Shown here piece by piece: positions 38,004 to 48,249 of a DNA stretch of 64,000 bases. This DNA comes from Musicola paradisiaca NCPPB 2511 (lineage in GTDB: Bacteria; Pseudomonadota; Gammaproteobacteria; Enterobacterales; Enterobacteriaceae). Every line of letters begins with the position of its first letter. Positions within the stretch are counted from its first letter, which is position 1. The stretch spans positions 1,028,670-1,092,669 of the forward strand of contig NZ_CM001857.1 of the NCBI RefSeq assembly GCF_000400505.1, read 5' to 3'. A program made the position numbers and the translations under genes. Under the pieces are notes generated by a model, which saw only the letters and a program-made list of their open reading frames with translations, was not told the origin of the DNA and searched no databases.

Positions 38004-39701
38004 TCATTCAGTGTATGAGGGTGAAGCCGGTGATAAGGCATCGGGCGTCGGAATGGCGGACAGTAACGCACGGGTGTAAGGGTGCTGCGCCTGCTCTGTC
38101 ATGGCATGGCCCGGCAGAACTTCCAGCAGATCGCCGCGATACATCACCGCGATGCGGTGGGCGAGTTGCTGGATCAGGTTAAGATCGTGGGTGATGAACA
38201 GGTAGGCGGTGCCGTAGCGGCGTCGCAGTTCCAGCAACAGCTCAATCACGGTGGCTTGCACCGAGACATCCAGCGCGGCGGTGATCTCGTCGCAAATCAC
38301 CAGCTCCGGCGGATGGGCGAAGGCGCGGGCGATCGCCACCCGCTGTTTTTGGCCGCCGGACAGTTCGTGGGGATAGCGCGACGCCATCGACGCCGGCAGG
38401 CGGACTTCCTCCAGCAGCCGGGCGACCGCCTGCGCTTCGGTTTCGCCGTTGGGCAGGCCGTACAACCGCAGCGGACGGGCGATGATGTCGCCGATACGCC
38501 TGCGCGGATTGAGCGAGGCGTCCGGGTGCTGGAAGATCATCTGCACCCGGCGGCGGTAGTCTTTATCCATCTGCGCCCGGCCGAACAGACTATAACCGCG
38601 AAAATCCAGCTCGCCGGTAAAGGGCACCAGGCCGGTGACGGCTTTGGCCAGCGTCGATTTGCCGGAACCGGACTCGCCGACGATCCCCAAAATCTCGCCT
38701 TCGTGTACGGTCAGCGATACCGCATTGGCGGCCCGGGTGTGGTTCGGTTGCCGCCTGAGCAACTTATCCAGCAGCCGGTGATGGCCGTACTGAATAGTGA
38801 TGTCGCTCAGGGTGAGTAGCGGGTGCGGCGAGGGCGCGGTTTCGTCCAACAAACGTAACGACGGATTAGGCACCGCGGCGATCAGCCGACGGGTGTACTG
38901 GTGTTGTGGCGCGCTAAACAGTTGGCCGGATTGCGCCCGCTCAACGATGCGACCTTTTTCCAGCACGCAGATGCGGTCGGTGACGCGCGAGACCAGCGCC
39001 AGATCGTGGGAAATGTACAACGCCGCCACGCCGGTTTCTTCCCGCAGCCGTTCAAACAGCGCCAGGATCTGCGCTGAGCTGATCACGTCCAGCGCGGTGG
39101 TGGGCTCGTCGAAGATCAGGCAGTCGGGCTGGCAGGCGAAGGCGGTGGCGATCAGGATGCGCTGTTTTTCGCCGCCGGAGACCTGATGTGGGTAGCGTTG
39201 CATCATCTGCGCCGGATGTTTTAGGTCAACATCGCGTAATAGGGTTTCGGCATATTGCTGCGCTTCTCTGGCGTTCAGGCGGCGGTGGCGGCGTAGCACC
39301 TCGGTGACTTGTTCCCCCAGCGTTAGGGTGGGGTTGAGCGAGGCGCTGGGATCCTGAAAAATCATCCCCAGTTTTCCGCCGCGCAGCGCGTGCAGTTTGT
39401 CCATCGCCAGGGTGCGCAGGTTCAACGCGCCGAGGTGAATCTCGCCGGTGCGCTCCACCGCGTTACCGGCGAGCCAGCGCATAATCGCCCAGCCGAGCGT
39501 GGTTTTGCCGGAGCCGGATTCCCCCACCAACCCCATCACTTCGCCGCGGTTCACATGCAGGGTGATATCCCGCAGCACCGGCAGATGCGAGCCGTCCGGC
39601 AGTGTGTAGTCCAGGCTGTAATCCCTGACCGCCAGCACCGGTGCGGCGGTTTTCGTCGGCGCCGTTGCGTCAGCGGGTATCGCTGCGTCGTGCTTGTGCA
39701 T
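38004..39701 (-). CDS. Oligopeptide ABC transporter, two fused ATPase domains
   Basis: About 565 residues with two complete nucleotide-binding domains (DppD- and DppF-like) in one chain. Walker A motifs are GLVGESGSGKTTLGW and GIVGESGSGKSTLAK, signatures are VSGGEKQRI and LSGGQKQRVAIARAF, and the Walker B regions are CLIFDEPTTALD and LVICDEITAALD. Start chosen at 39701, where ATG overlaps the stop of the permease gene by one base (TGATG). GsiA-like fusions of this kind are known. Powers uptake by the two downstream-numbered permeases. Confidence 0.9.
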   Translation of the reverse strand: MHKHDAAIPADATAPTKTAAPVLAVRDYSLDYTLPDGSHLPVLRDITLHVNRGEVMGLVGESGSGKTTLGWAIMRWLAGNAVERTGEIHLGALNLRTLAMDKLHALRGGKLGMIFQDPSASLNPTLTLGEQVTEVLRRHRRLNAREAQQYAETLLRDVDLKHPAQMMQRYPHQVSGGEKQRILIATAFACQPDCLIFDEPTTALDVISSAQILALFERLREETGVAALYISHDLALVSRVTDRICVLEKGRIVERAQSGQLFSAPQHQYTRRLIAAVPNPSLRLLDETAPSPHPLLTLSDITIQYGHHRLLDKLLRRQPNHTRAANAVSLTVHEGEILGIVGESGSGKSTLAKAVTGLVPFTGELDFRGYSLFGRAQMDKDYRRRVQMIFQHPDASLNPRRRIGDIIARPLRLYGLPNGETEAQAVARLLEEVRLPASMASRYPHELSGGQKQRVAIARAFAHPPELVICDEITAALDVSVQATVIELLLELRRRYGTAYLFITHDLNLIQQLAHRIAVMYRGDLLEVLPGHAMTEQAQHPYTRALLSAIPTPDALSPASPSYTE

Positions 39702-40528
39702 CAGTGGCTCCTCGGATTCAGAACGTCGCGCAGCCCGTCGCCGAGCAGGTTGAAACCGATCGCCACGATGGCGATCGCCAGCCCAGGGATCAGCATCATC
39801 CAGGGTGCGTTGAAGAAGTAGGCGCGGGCTTCGGACACCATCAGCCCCCATTCCGGCTGCGGCGGTTGCGCCCCCAGACCCAGAAAGCTCAGGGTGGCGA
39901 ACAGCATGATGGCGAAGGAGACGCGAATGGTGGATTCCACGATGATCGGCGCCACGATATTGGGCAGCATCTCCCGCAGGATGATATAGCCGGCGGATTC
40001 GCCGCGGGCGATGGCGGCATTGACGTAATCCTGTTGGCGCACGGCCAACGCCACGCTGCGGGCGATGCGCACCATGCCCGGCACAAAGGCGATGGTAATG
40101 GCCAGCACCGCATTCAGGCTGCTTTGCCCCAGCGTGCTGACGATCAACAGCGCGAACAGCAGGCTGGGGATCGACATCACGGCATCCATGGTGCGCATGA
40201 TGCCTTCGTCCATCCGGCCGCCCAGATAGGCGCTGGCGGTGCCGATGACCGAGCCGACTACCATCGCCAGCGTGGTGGCGAGCAGCGAATAAAGAATGGT
40301 GGTGCGGGCGCCGACCAGCACCCGGCTGAAAATATCGCGCCCAAGCTGATCGGTGCCGAACCAGTGCGCGGCGTTGGGCGCCTTATAGCGCGCCAGAATC
40401 GAGATCGCCTCCGGGTCGGCTGGCGCCAGATGAGCGCCGGCACAAACGACAAGCAGCGCCAGCAGCAGGACGCTGACCCCGGCGATGCCCTGCGGGGTAT
40501 GCAGCAGTTTTTTGAGTACGTCAAACAT
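39701..40528 (-). CDS. Peptide ABC transporter permease, DppC type
   Basis: This 275-residue inner-membrane permease has about six helices. The EAA loop coupling it to the ATPase is AAIARGESAGYIILREMLPNI. N-terminal part includes the family's FGTDQLGRDIFSRVLVGART. Overlaps the DppB-type gene by 8 bases. Confidence 0.9.
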   Translation of the reverse strand: MFDVLKKLLHTPQGIAGVSVLLLALLVVCAGAHLAPADPEAISILARYKAPNAAHWFGTDQLGRDIFSRVLVGARTTILYSLLATTLAMVVGSVIGTASAYLGGRMDEGIMRTMDAVMSIPSLLFALLIVSTLGQSSLNAVLAITIAFVPGMVRIARSVALAVRQQDYVNAAIARGESAGYIILREMLPNIVAPIIVESTIRVSFAIMLFATLSFLGLGAQPPQPEWGLMVSEARAYFFNAPWMMLIPGLAIAIVAIGFNLLGDGLRDVLNPRSH

Positions 40529-41468
40529 AGTGAATCCGCTTGTCTAGCATGGCGTAGGCGAGGTCGGCCAGAAAATTAACGACCGCATAGGTGGAGGCCA
40601 GGATCATGACGCCGCCCTGAAGGGTGGGCAGGTCACGCGCCTGCACCGCGACGATAAGCTCTCGGCCGATGCCGGGAATGGCGAAAATCTCTTCCACCAC
40701 CACGATGCCGCCCAGCAGATAACCGACGTCCAGCGCCACGATGGTGATGGCCGGCAACAGGCCGTTGCGCAGCGCGTGCCGCCACAGGATGCGCCGCCGC
40801 GACAGCCCTTTCAGCCAGGCCGCCCGGATATAGTCAGTATGCAGCACGTCCACCATTTCCGAGCGCACCATGCGTGAGACATGCGCCACCAGAATCATCG
40901 CTACCGTCGCCGACGGCAGCACCAGATGGCGCACGCCGTCAATCAGGCTCTCGCTGAGCGGGACGTAACCGGTCGCCGGCAACAACTGCCAGATATCGGC
41001 GAACAGCAGCAACATCAGCGTGGCGGTGACGAACTCGGGAAAGGAAATACCGATGTAGGACAGCACGCTGACCAACACATCCGCCAGTTTGCCTTTTCTG
41101 ACCGCCGCCCAGACGCCGAGCGGCAGCGCCACCAGCAGCATCAGCGACAGGGCGCACGCCGCCAGCAGCAGCGAACGGGACAACGCCGTGAGCAACGTGG
41201 GCGCGACCGGCAAATTGGTGCGCATGGAGACACCGAAATCGCCGTGCAACGCCGCCGCCAGCCAGTGCCCGTATTGCACCCAGGCGGGCGCGTCCAGCCC
41301 GAGGCGTTCCCTGACTGCCGCCAGCGCCTCGGGGGTGGCGTGCTGGCCGAGCAGCGTGACCGCCGCATCGGCAGGCAGCAACTGGGTAATGCCGAACACC
41401 AGCACGGACACCACCAACAGGGTGTAGATCACCAACAGCAGGCGTTTTAACAGATAACTCGCGCTCAC
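40521..41468 (-). CDS. Peptide ABC transporter permease, DppB type
   Basis: This 315-residue permease starts MSASYLLKRLLLVIYTLLVV and has six helices; the EAA loop is YIRAAWLKGLSRRRILWRHA. Family marks include TLLGQHATPEALAAVRERLG. It pairs with the DppC-type subunit to form the channel. It lies 14 bases after the binding-protein gene. Confidence 0.9.
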   Translation of the reverse strand: MSASYLLKRLLLVIYTLLVVSVLVFGITQLLPADAAVTLLGQHATPEALAAVRERLGLDAPAWVQYGHWLAAALHGDFGVSMRTNLPVAPTLLTALSRSLLLAACALSLMLLVALPLGVWAAVRKGKLADVLVSVLSYIGISFPEFVTATLMLLLFADIWQLLPATGYVPLSESLIDGVRHLVLPSATVAMILVAHVSRMVRSEMVDVLHTDYIRAAWLKGLSRRRILWRHALRNGLLPAITIVALDVGYLLGGIVVVEEIFAIPGIGRELIVAVQARDLPTLQGGVMILASTYAVVNFLADLAYAMLDKRIHYV

Positions 41469-41482
41469 GGCGGCTCCTCAGC

Positions 41483-43081
41483 TTAGCTTCGGCGAACCGG
41501 CGCCTGCGCCGTCAACCAAACATGGTCGAGACGGAACACGGCGGCGCGCGGATGCAGGGCATAACCGTGCACATAATCACGGCCGGCGGAGAGCAGGTTG
41601 AAGAAGGCCGGGATGACCGACGGTACCTGTTCGTGCATCAGTTGTTGCGCTTTACCGTAGAACTCCCGGCGCTTGACGTCGTCGGTGGTGCCGCGCGCGC
41701 CGGCGACGGCGGCGTCAAAATCGGCATTGTTCCAGCGGGTTTCGTTCCAGGCGGCATCGGAGGTATAGAGCAACGAGAACACCGCGTCCGGCGAAGGCTG
41801 CATGTTGTAGAAACCGACGTAAAAGTTGCCCTTCTTCCACACCTGATCGAGATAGGTGCTGTGGGCCATGGTCTGCACGTTGATGCGAAAACCGGCGGGC
41901 TTCGCCATTTCACGTACCGCGATCCCCAACTGGGTGCGGGAGGCGGGTTTGTCGGAGGCGATCAATGTGATATCCAGCCCGTCCGGGTACCCGGCTTCCG
42001 CCAGCAGCGCTTTGGCCTTGGCATAGTCAGGTTGGCGCAGCGGCATATTGCGATACCAGGGGTACGAGGCGTTGATCGGGGTATCGTTGCCGGGGGTGCC
42101 GTAGCTGTCGGCGACGAAATCGACCATCGCTTTGCGGTCGATACACAGCGCCAGCGCCTGACGTACCCGCACGTCGTTAAAGGGTTTCTGGTCGCAGCCC
42201 ATATTGATATTGAGGAACTGGCCCGACGGCACGCGCAGCGGCTGGATGCCGGCGGCGGCGGACAGGCGTTTGAACTCGCTCGGCTGCGCCGCCATCATCA
42301 AGTCGGTATCGCCGGCGATCAGCGCGGAACTTTCAGCGATGGCGTCGGGGTAGACCACGATCTCTATGCCATCCAGATACGGGCGGTTCGGGTCGTAGTA
42401 ATGAGGATTGCGTTTTACCACGATTTTGCGCTCGGGCTCATACGACGCCAACATGAACGGGCCGGCGCCCAGCGCTTCTTTGGACAGCCGGGCCAGTTGC
42501 CCCTGTGCGATGGCGGCGGGGACGATTTTGGCGTCCGGGTAGGCCAGCATGACCGGCAGGTCGGCATAAGGCGCTTGGGTGACAATCACCACCTTATCGG
42601 CGCCGTCGGCATGCAGCTCCTTGATCGGGCCGATGTTACGCATCCCCGGCGAGGCGTTTTTCGGATCCAGAATAGCGGAAAGGCTGGCGACGACGTCGTC
42701 GGCGGTCAACGGCGTGCCGTCGCTGAATTTCAGGTTGGGGCGCAGCGTAAACGTCCACTGCGTCAGGTCGGCATTGGGCTGCCAGCTGGCGGCCAAATCC
42801 GGTTCGGCCTTCATCTCTTGCGTCAGCCGGGTCAGGCCGCTGTAGAGCAGTTCAGCCAGCAGATATTCGGGGTTCACGCGCGCCTGCTGCGGGTTGAGCA
42901 TATTGATGGCCTGATCGACGCTGATGCGCAGAATGCCGCCTTTCTGCGGCGTGCCTCCCGCCGTCATGACGCTGGCATCGGCCGCGCTGGCATGGAATGA
43001 CCACGGCAGCATGGCTGCGCCGGTCATCAGCGTGGTGTTGGTAATAAACTGCCGTCGGTTTATTCCTTTCATTGCACACAT
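41483..43081 (-). CDS. Peptide-type periplasmic binding protein (SBP family 5)
   Basis: This 532-residue precursor begins MCAMKGINRRQFITNTTLM, a twin-arginine-like signal (RRQFI) followed by a hydrophobic core and AHASAA-type cleavage region. The mature part has family 5 marks: LRPNLKFSDGTPLTADDVV and the C-terminal lobe. It should deliver a peptide, or a peptide-like compound, to the DppBC-type permease. The Tat-like signal is unusual for this family and suggests folding before export. A GAGG site precedes the first ATG; the second ATG (residue 4) is also possible. Confidence 0.88.
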   Translation of the reverse strand: MCAMKGINRRQFITNTTLMTGAAMLPWSFHASAADASVMTAGGTPQKGGILRISVDQAINMLNPQQARVNPEYLLAELLYSGLTRLTQEMKAEPDLAASWQPNADLTQWTFTLRPNLKFSDGTPLTADDVVASLSAILDPKNASPGMRNIGPIKELHADGADKVVIVTQAPYADLPVMLAYPDAKIVPAAIAQGQLARLSKEALGAGPFMLASYEPERKIVVKRNPHYYDPNRPYLDGIEIVVYPDAIAESSALIAGDTDLMMAAQPSEFKRLSAAAGIQPLRVPSGQFLNINMGCDQKPFNDVRVRQALALCIDRKAMVDFVADSYGTPGNDTPINASYPWYRNMPLRQPDYAKAKALLAEAGYPDGLDITLIASDKPASRTQLGIAVREMAKPAGFRINVQTMAHSTYLDQVWKKGNFYVGFYNMQPSPDAVFSLLYTSDAAWNETRWNNADFDAAVAGARGTTDDVKRREFYGKAQQLMHEQVPSVIPAFFNLLSAGRDYVHGYALHPRAAVFRLDHVWLTAQAPVRRS

Positions 43082-43131
43082 CGCGGTTTCCTCTGTCTGT
43101 TGTCTGTCAATTGTTGTTGGTTTTCTGTTAC

Positions 43132-44412
43132 TTAATTACCCTGGGTTGGCGAAAAATCCTCGGCCAGATAGGCCAGAATGGATTGGGATAAGGCGACGAC
43201 GTCCGGTATGGTGGTGTACTCATTGGCGGCGTGAATGTGGTTGTCCGGCCGCGCCAGACCCCCTAAAAGAATTTCCTGAATGCCCGCCTGTTGTACCCAT
43301 CCCATATCGGAACTGGTGGAGGAGCCCCAGGCGGCGAATTCCTCGGCGCGGAAACCGAACCCCAGGCCGAGCGCGTGCTGCCAGCGCGGCCAGTGCGGCC
43401 CGGTCGGGTCGCTGACCGGCGCCAGATGGCCGATCAGATGGTATTCCGTACTCAGCGCGGCGGAGGACGACATCGATTGCGTGATGCAGTCAGTCAATTC
43501 CTGCCAGACGGCGTCGAACGGCTCTTCGGGGGCGTAGCGACGGTTGACCAGCAATTCAAAACGCTCCGGCAGGGTAGAGCCTTTGCTGCCGCCGTGCGCC
43601 ACCGCCAGCGTCAGACGGGAGGTCAACGGTTTGCCGGCAAAATGCGGCGGCGACGGCATGGCGGAGGCGCGCTGTTCAACCTGCTGTTTCAGCGCCATCA
43701 GCGCGTTCATCAACGGCAGGCTTTCCTCAATGGCGTTGATGCCGCCCACCGGGTCGCCGGAATGCGCCGAGCGCCCCGTCACGCGGATCACCACGTCCAG
43801 GCTGCCGAAACAACCGGCCCAAATGCGCGGCGCGGCGCCGCCGTTGAAACTCAGCATATGGCCTTGAAACAACTGCTGTTCCGCCAGATAGCGAATGCCG
43901 GGATACAGGCCGCCCTCTTCATCGGTGCACAGCAGCAGCACCGGGTTGAAACGCAGTTTGAGGCCGAACGTTTGCGCTGCACGCAGCGCGGCCAATGTGG
44001 CGACAATCGTTCCTTTCATATCGGCGCTGCCGCGGCCGATCAGCCGTTCGCCGTCCTGGCTCAGCGCCAGCGGCGGATAATGCCAGCCATCACCCGGCGG
44101 CACGGTATCGACGTGAAAATAGAGGTTGCAGTTTTCCGCTGCGTCGCCGGGCAGCGTCGCCAGCAGGTTGACGCGCTCGCCGCGTGCGCTGCCGTCCGGC
44201 GAACGCCACAGCGCTTCGGGCACCGACACCCGCTGAAAGCGGAACCCCATCGGCGCCAGCAGCGATTCCATCAACTCGGCGAACGCGCCATAGCCCAGGC
44301 CGGGCGGGAAGCTGGTATCCACCGCCAGCATGCTGCTCATATCCTGTAAAATGGCGGCTGCATCATCAGCAATCGCGCTCAGCGCCTGCTGAAAGGGGGC
44401 GGTCACACTCAT
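43132..44412 (-). CDS. M20-family deacylase/peptidase (ArgE/DapE type)
   Basis: The 426-residue protein has zinc-site regions NLYFHVDTVPPGDGW, GRGSADMKGTIVATL, CTDEEGGLYPG (catalytic Glu and zinc Glu) and the terminal NHIHAANEY (His). Lid domain contains RVTGRSAHSGDPVGG. It is likely to hydrolyse an acyl-amino acid or a dipeptide. First gene of the minus-strand operon, divergent from the UTRA regulator, with only 77 bases between. Unlike the second M20 protein, its acidic pair is complete. Confidence 0.82.
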   Translation of the reverse strand: MSVTAPFQQALSAIADDAAAILQDMSSMLAVDTSFPPGLGYGAFAELMESLLAPMGFRFQRVSVPEALWRSPDGSARGERVNLLATLPGDAAENCNLYFHVDTVPPGDGWHYPPLALSQDGERLIGRGSADMKGTIVATLAALRAAQTFGLKLRFNPVLLLCTDEEGGLYPGIRYLAEQQLFQGHMLSFNGGAAPRIWAGCFGSLDVVIRVTGRSAHSGDPVGGINAIEESLPLMNALMALKQQVEQRASAMPSPPHFAGKPLTSRLTLAVAHGGSKGSTLPERFELLVNRRYAPEEPFDAVWQELTDCITQSMSSSAALSTEYHLIGHLAPVSDPTGPHWPRWQHALGLGFGFRAEEFAAWGSSTSSDMGWVQQAGIQEILLGGLARPDNHIHAANEYTTIPDVVALSQSILAYLAEDFSPTQGN

Positions 44413-44435
44413 GTCGTGCTCACTCTGTTGTATTT

Positions 44436-44450
44436 CTATATAGTTTATAG
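44436..44450. promoter_or_regulatory. Putative operator between peptidase operon and GntR/UTRA gene
   Basis: CTATATAGTTTATAG has inverted ends (CTATA/TATAG) and sits midway in the 77-base divergent region. It could be the binding site of the adjacent regulator and overlap promoter elements. Tentative. Confidence 0.35.
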
Positions 44451-44489
44451 ATAATGCAGGTTAGCGAGCCGGTCAATAGGTAATCATTC

Positions 44490-45263
44490 ATGATAATGAA
44501 ACGATCTGACGAGCAGGATGCCGTGAGTTTTGGGCGTCTTGAGGAGTTTGAGGGCGCCCCGCGTTATGAGGTGGTGAAGCGCTACATCAGCGAATCGATT
44601 CTGGTGGGCGAACTGGCCGCCGGTACGGTGTTGCCCAGCGAGAACGCGCTGGCGGCCGATTTCGGCGTGTCGGTGGGCACGGTGCGCAAAGCGCTGGCGG
44701 CGTTGACCACCGAAGGGATGTTGATGCGCCGCCGTAAAACCGGCACGGTCGTGACTGGGTGGGCGCCGCTGCATAACCTGAGCCATTTCTTCCGCTATTT
44801 TCGCCTGCACGGCAAGGATGGCCGGTTGCTCAATTCGCACACCTTCCTGCTGGATTATCACCGGGCGCTGGCAACCGAGCAGGAAGTGGAAAAGCTGAAG
44901 TTGCAGCCGGGCGACAGCGTGATTTACCTCAAGCGGTTACGCAAGATCGACGGCGCGCCCGTGATGCATGAAACCATGGTGCTGCCGGAAGCCCGCCTGC
45001 CGGATTTCCCGGCGCAGGATGCGGTGCCGCCGTTGCTGTACCGCTTTTTGATGGATCGCTACGACATTCGGGTGGCGGCGGTGCGAGAGCAGATTACCGC
45101 CGAGCTGGCCAGCGAAGAGGACTGCCGGTTGCTGGAATTGCAAGCGCCGCAGGCGATTATGGTGATTGACGAAATCTCGTTCGATCAGAGCGCGATGCCG
45201 GTGATCCTGGCCCATCACCGTTTCACTACCGGGAACTTCATGTACGTCAATGAAATCCGCTGA
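44490..45263 (+). CDS. GntR/HutC-family regulator with UTRA domain
   Basis: This 257-residue protein has an N-terminal winged helix (GTVLPSENALAADFGVSVGT, VRKALAALTTEGMLMRRRKT) and a C-terminal UTRA ligand domain (residues about 100-250, including YLKRLRKIDGAPVMHETMVL). It probably represses the divergent peptide-uptake operon until a substrate-derived ligand binds. A start at the third codon (ATGAAACG) is also possible. Confidence 0.85.
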   Translation: MIMKRSDEQDAVSFGRLEEFEGAPRYEVVKRYISESILVGELAAGTVLPSENALAADFGVSVGTVRKALAALTTEGMLMRRRKTGTVVTGWAPLHNLSHFFRYFRLHGKDGRLLNSHTFLLDYHRALATEQEVEKLKLQPGDSVIYLKRLRKIDGAPVMHETMVLPEARLPDFPAQDAVPPLLYRFLMDRYDIRVAAVREQITAELASEEDCRLLELQAPQAIMVIDEISFDQSAMPVILAHHRFTTGNFMYVNEIR

Positions 45264-45583
45264 TCGCCGCGCCAGCCGGTGTTTCGGTATAACCCGCATC
45301 CTGTTTGGTGAAGCGGGTTAGGCGGAGAAGGTTGATACCGGATGGCCTGATGGTTGCGCGTGCTCCGCCGGTGCTGATTGAGCAGGGCGGCATTGCCGCA
45401 TGACGGCCCGGCACGCCGAGCAGTGGTGAAACATCGTGACCGGGCGTACTCGGCCGGCGCCGACGGGAACACCGCGATGTGAATTACGCGATGCCGCGCA
45501 AAGCAACGCATCCCCTTTGTGTTAGGGTAGGTTCCCAAGGTATTCTCAGCGTCCTGATTGCTGCCCCGTCCAGGTTTTTTATC
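45264..45583. other. Intergenic before btsS
   Basis: No gene is supported in these 320 bases. The end should hold the btsSR promoter, but I cannot single out convincing -35/-10 boxes. Confidence 0.4.
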
Positions 45584-47275
45584 ATGTATGAATTCAAGCT
45601 GGTTTTACTGTTGCTTCAGCAGATGTGCGTTTATCTGGTTATCGCCTATCTGCTCAGTAAAACCCCGCTGTTTATCCCGCTGATGCAGGTCACGGTGCGG
45701 TTGCCGCACAAGCTGCTGTGTTATGCGATGTTCTCCATGTTCTGCATCATGGGCACCTATTTCGGCCTGCATATTCAAGACTCTATTGCCAACACGCGCG
45801 CCATCGGCGCGGTACTGGGCGGCTTGCTCGGCGGGCCGGGCGTGGGGGCGCTGGTGGGGTTGACCGGCGGGCTGCATCGCTATTCGTTAGGCGGGATGAC
45901 CGCATTCAGTTGCATGGTGTCGACCATCGTCGAAGGGTTGCTGGGCGGTATGATGCACCGCCAACTGATGCGGCGGGGGCGGATCGACCGGCTGTTTAAC
46001 CCGTTCACCGTGGCCGGCGTGACCTTCATCGCCGAAATACTGCAAATGGCGATCATTCTGGCGCTGGCGCGCCCCTACGATGACGCGTTGAAGCTGGTGA
46101 AGGATATCGCCGCGCCGATGATCGTCACCAACAGCATCGGCGCCGCCATGTTTATGCGCATCCTGTTGGATCGGCGCGCCATGTTTGAGAAATACACCTC
46201 GGCGTTTTCCGCCCGGGCGCTGAAAATTGCCGCCTGTACCGAGGGGATCCTGCATCAGGGGTTCAACGAAGAAAACAGTATGCGGGTGGCGCAGGTGATC
46301 TATCAGGAGATGGATATCGGCGCGGTGGCGATTACCGATCGCGAGAAGCTGCTGGCGTTTATCGGCATCGGCGACGACCACCATCTGCCGGGTACGCCGA
46401 TCGCCTCCAACCATACCCGGCGCGCCATCGAAAATAACGAAGTGGTGTACGCCGACGGTAATGAAACCCCGTATCAGTGTTCGTTGCAGCCGACCTGTCG
46501 TCTGGGGTCGACGCTGGTGATCCCGCTGTGCGGCGAGAATCATCAGGTGATTGGCACCATCAAATTGTACGAAGCCAAAAACCGCCTGTTCAGCTCCATC
46601 AACCGTACTCTGGGGGAAGGGATTGCCCGGCTGCTGGCGGCGCAGATTCTGGCGGGGCAGTACGAGCGCAGCAAACAGTTGCTGACGCAGTCCGAAATCA
46701 AACTGCTGCACGCCCAGGTCAACCCGCATTTCCTGTTTAATGCGCTCAACACTCTGCTGGCGGTGATCCGCCGCGACAGCGACCAGGCCGGCCAGTTGGT
46801 GCAGTCGCTCTCGACTTTTTTTCGCAAGAACCTCAAACGTTCCGCAGAGGTGGTGACGCTGGCTGACGAACTCGAACATGTGAATGCTTATTTGCAGATT
46901 GAAAAGGCGCGTTTTCAGGAGCGGTTGCAGATTCGTTTTGATGTGCCATCGGCGCTGATGAGCATGCGGTTGCCGGCGTTTTCGCTGCAACCGCTGGTGG
47001 AAAACGCCATCAAGCACGGTACTGCGCATTTGCTGGGCACGGGTATCATCACCATCAGCGCCAGTCAGCAGGGGGATCGTCTGTTGTTGAGCATTGAGGA
47101 TAATGCCGGTCTGTATCAGCCGCGTACCAACTGCACCGGTTTGGGGATGAATCTGGTGGATAAACGCATCCGCAGCCGCTACGGCAATGAGTATGGCCTG
47201 AGCGTGGAGTGCGAGCCCGACTGTTACACCCGCATCCATCTGACCCTGCCTGGTAAGGAAAGCCCATCATGTTGA
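45584..47275 (+). CDS. btsS: Pyruvate-sensing histidine kinase BtsS
   Basis: About 563 residues from [19 protein letters not shown], the family start (an upstream frame from 45479 is rejected). Six N-terminal helices of the 5TM-LYT class are followed by a GAF-like domain and a LytS-type kinase. The phosphorylated His is in [16 protein letters not shown], and the ATP-binding N-box in [10 protein letters not shown]. BtsS (YehU) binds external pyruvate with high affinity. Overlaps btsR by 7 bases. Confidence 0.93.
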   Translation: MYEFKLVLLLLQQMCVYLVIAYLLSKTPLFIPLMQVTVRLPHKLLCYAMFSMFCIMGTYFGLHIQDSIANTRAIGAVLGGLLGGPGVGALVGLTGGLHRYSLGGMTAFSCMVSTIVEGLLGGMMHRQLMRRGRIDRLFNPFTVAGVTFIAEILQMAIILALARPYDDALKLVKDIAAPMIVTNSIGAAMFMRILLDRRAMFEKYTSAFSARALKIAACTEGILHQGFNEENSMRVAQVIYQEMDIGAVAITDREKLLAFIGIGDDHHLPGTPIASNHTRRAIENNEVVYADGNETPYQCSLQPTCRLGSTLVIPLCGENHQVIGTIKLYEAKNRLFSSINRTLGEGIARLLAAQILAGQYERSKQLLTQSEIKLLHAQVNPHFLFNALNTLLAVIRRDSDQAGQLVQSLSTFFRKNLKRSAEVVTLADELEHVNAYLQIEKARFQERLQIRFDVPSALMSMRLPAFSLQPLVENAIKHGTAHLLGTGIITISASQQGDRLLLSIEDNAGLYQPRTNCTGLGMNLVDKRIRSRYGNEYGLSVECEPDCYTRIHLTLPGKESPSC

Positions 47276-47994
47276 GTGTACTGATTGTGGATGATGAGCC
47301 GCTGGCGCGAGATAACCTGCGCTGTTTGCTGGAGCAGGACAGCGAGCTTGAACTGGTGGGCGAGTGCGCCAACGCGGTGGAGGCCATCGGCGCCATCCAC
47401 CGGCTGCATCCCGATGTGGTGTTCCTGGATATTCAGATGCCGCGCATCAGCGGGCTGGAGATGGTCGGCATGATCGACCCGGCCAACATGCCCTATATCG
47501 TGTTTATTACCGCGTATGACGAGTACGCCATCAAGGCGTTTGAGGAGCAGGCGTTCGACTATCTGCTCAAACCGATCGATCCGCCGCGCCTGGCCAAGAC
47601 CCTGAACAACCTGCACCGGGAACGCCCGACGCAGAATATTGACCAACTGGCCGGGCATCAGTGCCACCTCGATTACATACCCTGTACCGGGCACAGCCGT
47701 ATCTACCTGATGAAAGCCAGCGAAGTGCAGTTCGCCAGTTCACGGCAGAGCGGGGTTTACGTCACCGGCTTGCAGGGGGAAGAGTGCTTTACCGAGCTGA
47801 CCCTGAAAACGTTGGAAAGCCGCACGCCGCTGGTGCGTTGCCACCGGCAGTATCTGGTGAATATGGATTTTCTGCGTGAAATCCGGCTGGAAGAGAGCGG
47901 CCAGGCCGAAATCGTGCTGAAGGGCGGGCAGATGCTGCCGGTCAGCCGTCGCTATCTGAAAACCCTCAAACAGTTGCTGGGCCTGAAAGGGTAA
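47269..47994 (+). CDS. btsR: LytTR response regulator BtsR
   Basis: This 241-residue protein has a receiver domain ([12 protein letters not shown]; phosphorylated Asp in [10 protein letters not shown]) and a C-terminal LytTR DNA-binding domain ([20 protein letters not shown]). BtsR (YehT) activates the btsT gene in E. coli. Here btsT lies immediately downstream (255 bases), whereas in E. coli it is elsewhere on the chromosome. Confidence 0.93.
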   Translation: MLSVLIVDDEPLARDNLRCLLEQDSELELVGECANAVEAIGAIHRLHPDVVFLDIQMPRISGLEMVGMIDPANMPYIVFITAYDEYAIKAFEEQAFDYLLKPIDPPRLAKTLNNLHRERPTQNIDQLAGHQCHLDYIPCTGHSRIYLMKASEVQFASSRQSGVYVTGLQGEECFTELTLKTLESRTPLVRCHRQYLVNMDFLREIRLEESGQAEIVLKGGQMLPVSRRYLKTLKQLLGLKG

Positions 47995-48249
47995 CGCCCC
48001 GGCGTAGTTCCACCGTGATGCGCGCCGCTGCCGCGGTGGCCCGTCCCGGCGGCCGGTTTTTCTCCTGCGGCGCCATCAGCAGTCTTGCGGGGCGCCGGAC
48101 ATTTCTCGTCAATTGCCCTCCCTATCATCGCCACTCATTTCGGTATGCGACCGGTCGTCGGCCTATCCGACCGCTAAACCAAATTCCGCTGTTACCTGAC
48201 TGTCAGGCTGATTATTGTCGCGACAGGTTACTAATAAAAAGAGTGAAAG

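Noticed and set aside
39641-40579. 312-codon frame antisense to the DppC-type permease
   Set aside because: Very high Asp/Gly/His/Gln content and no domain; opposite strand is a clear permease.
41522-43000. 492-codon frame antisense to the binding-protein gene
   Set aside because: Same pattern: high-GC shadow frame with no recognisable domain.
43291-44349. 352-codon frame antisense to the M20 gene
   Set aside because: Shadow frame, Arg/Gln/His-rich, opposite a well-supported enzyme.
45887-47239. 450-codon frame antisense to btsS
   Set aside because: Shadow of a conserved kinase gene; low-complexity composition and no ribosome site.
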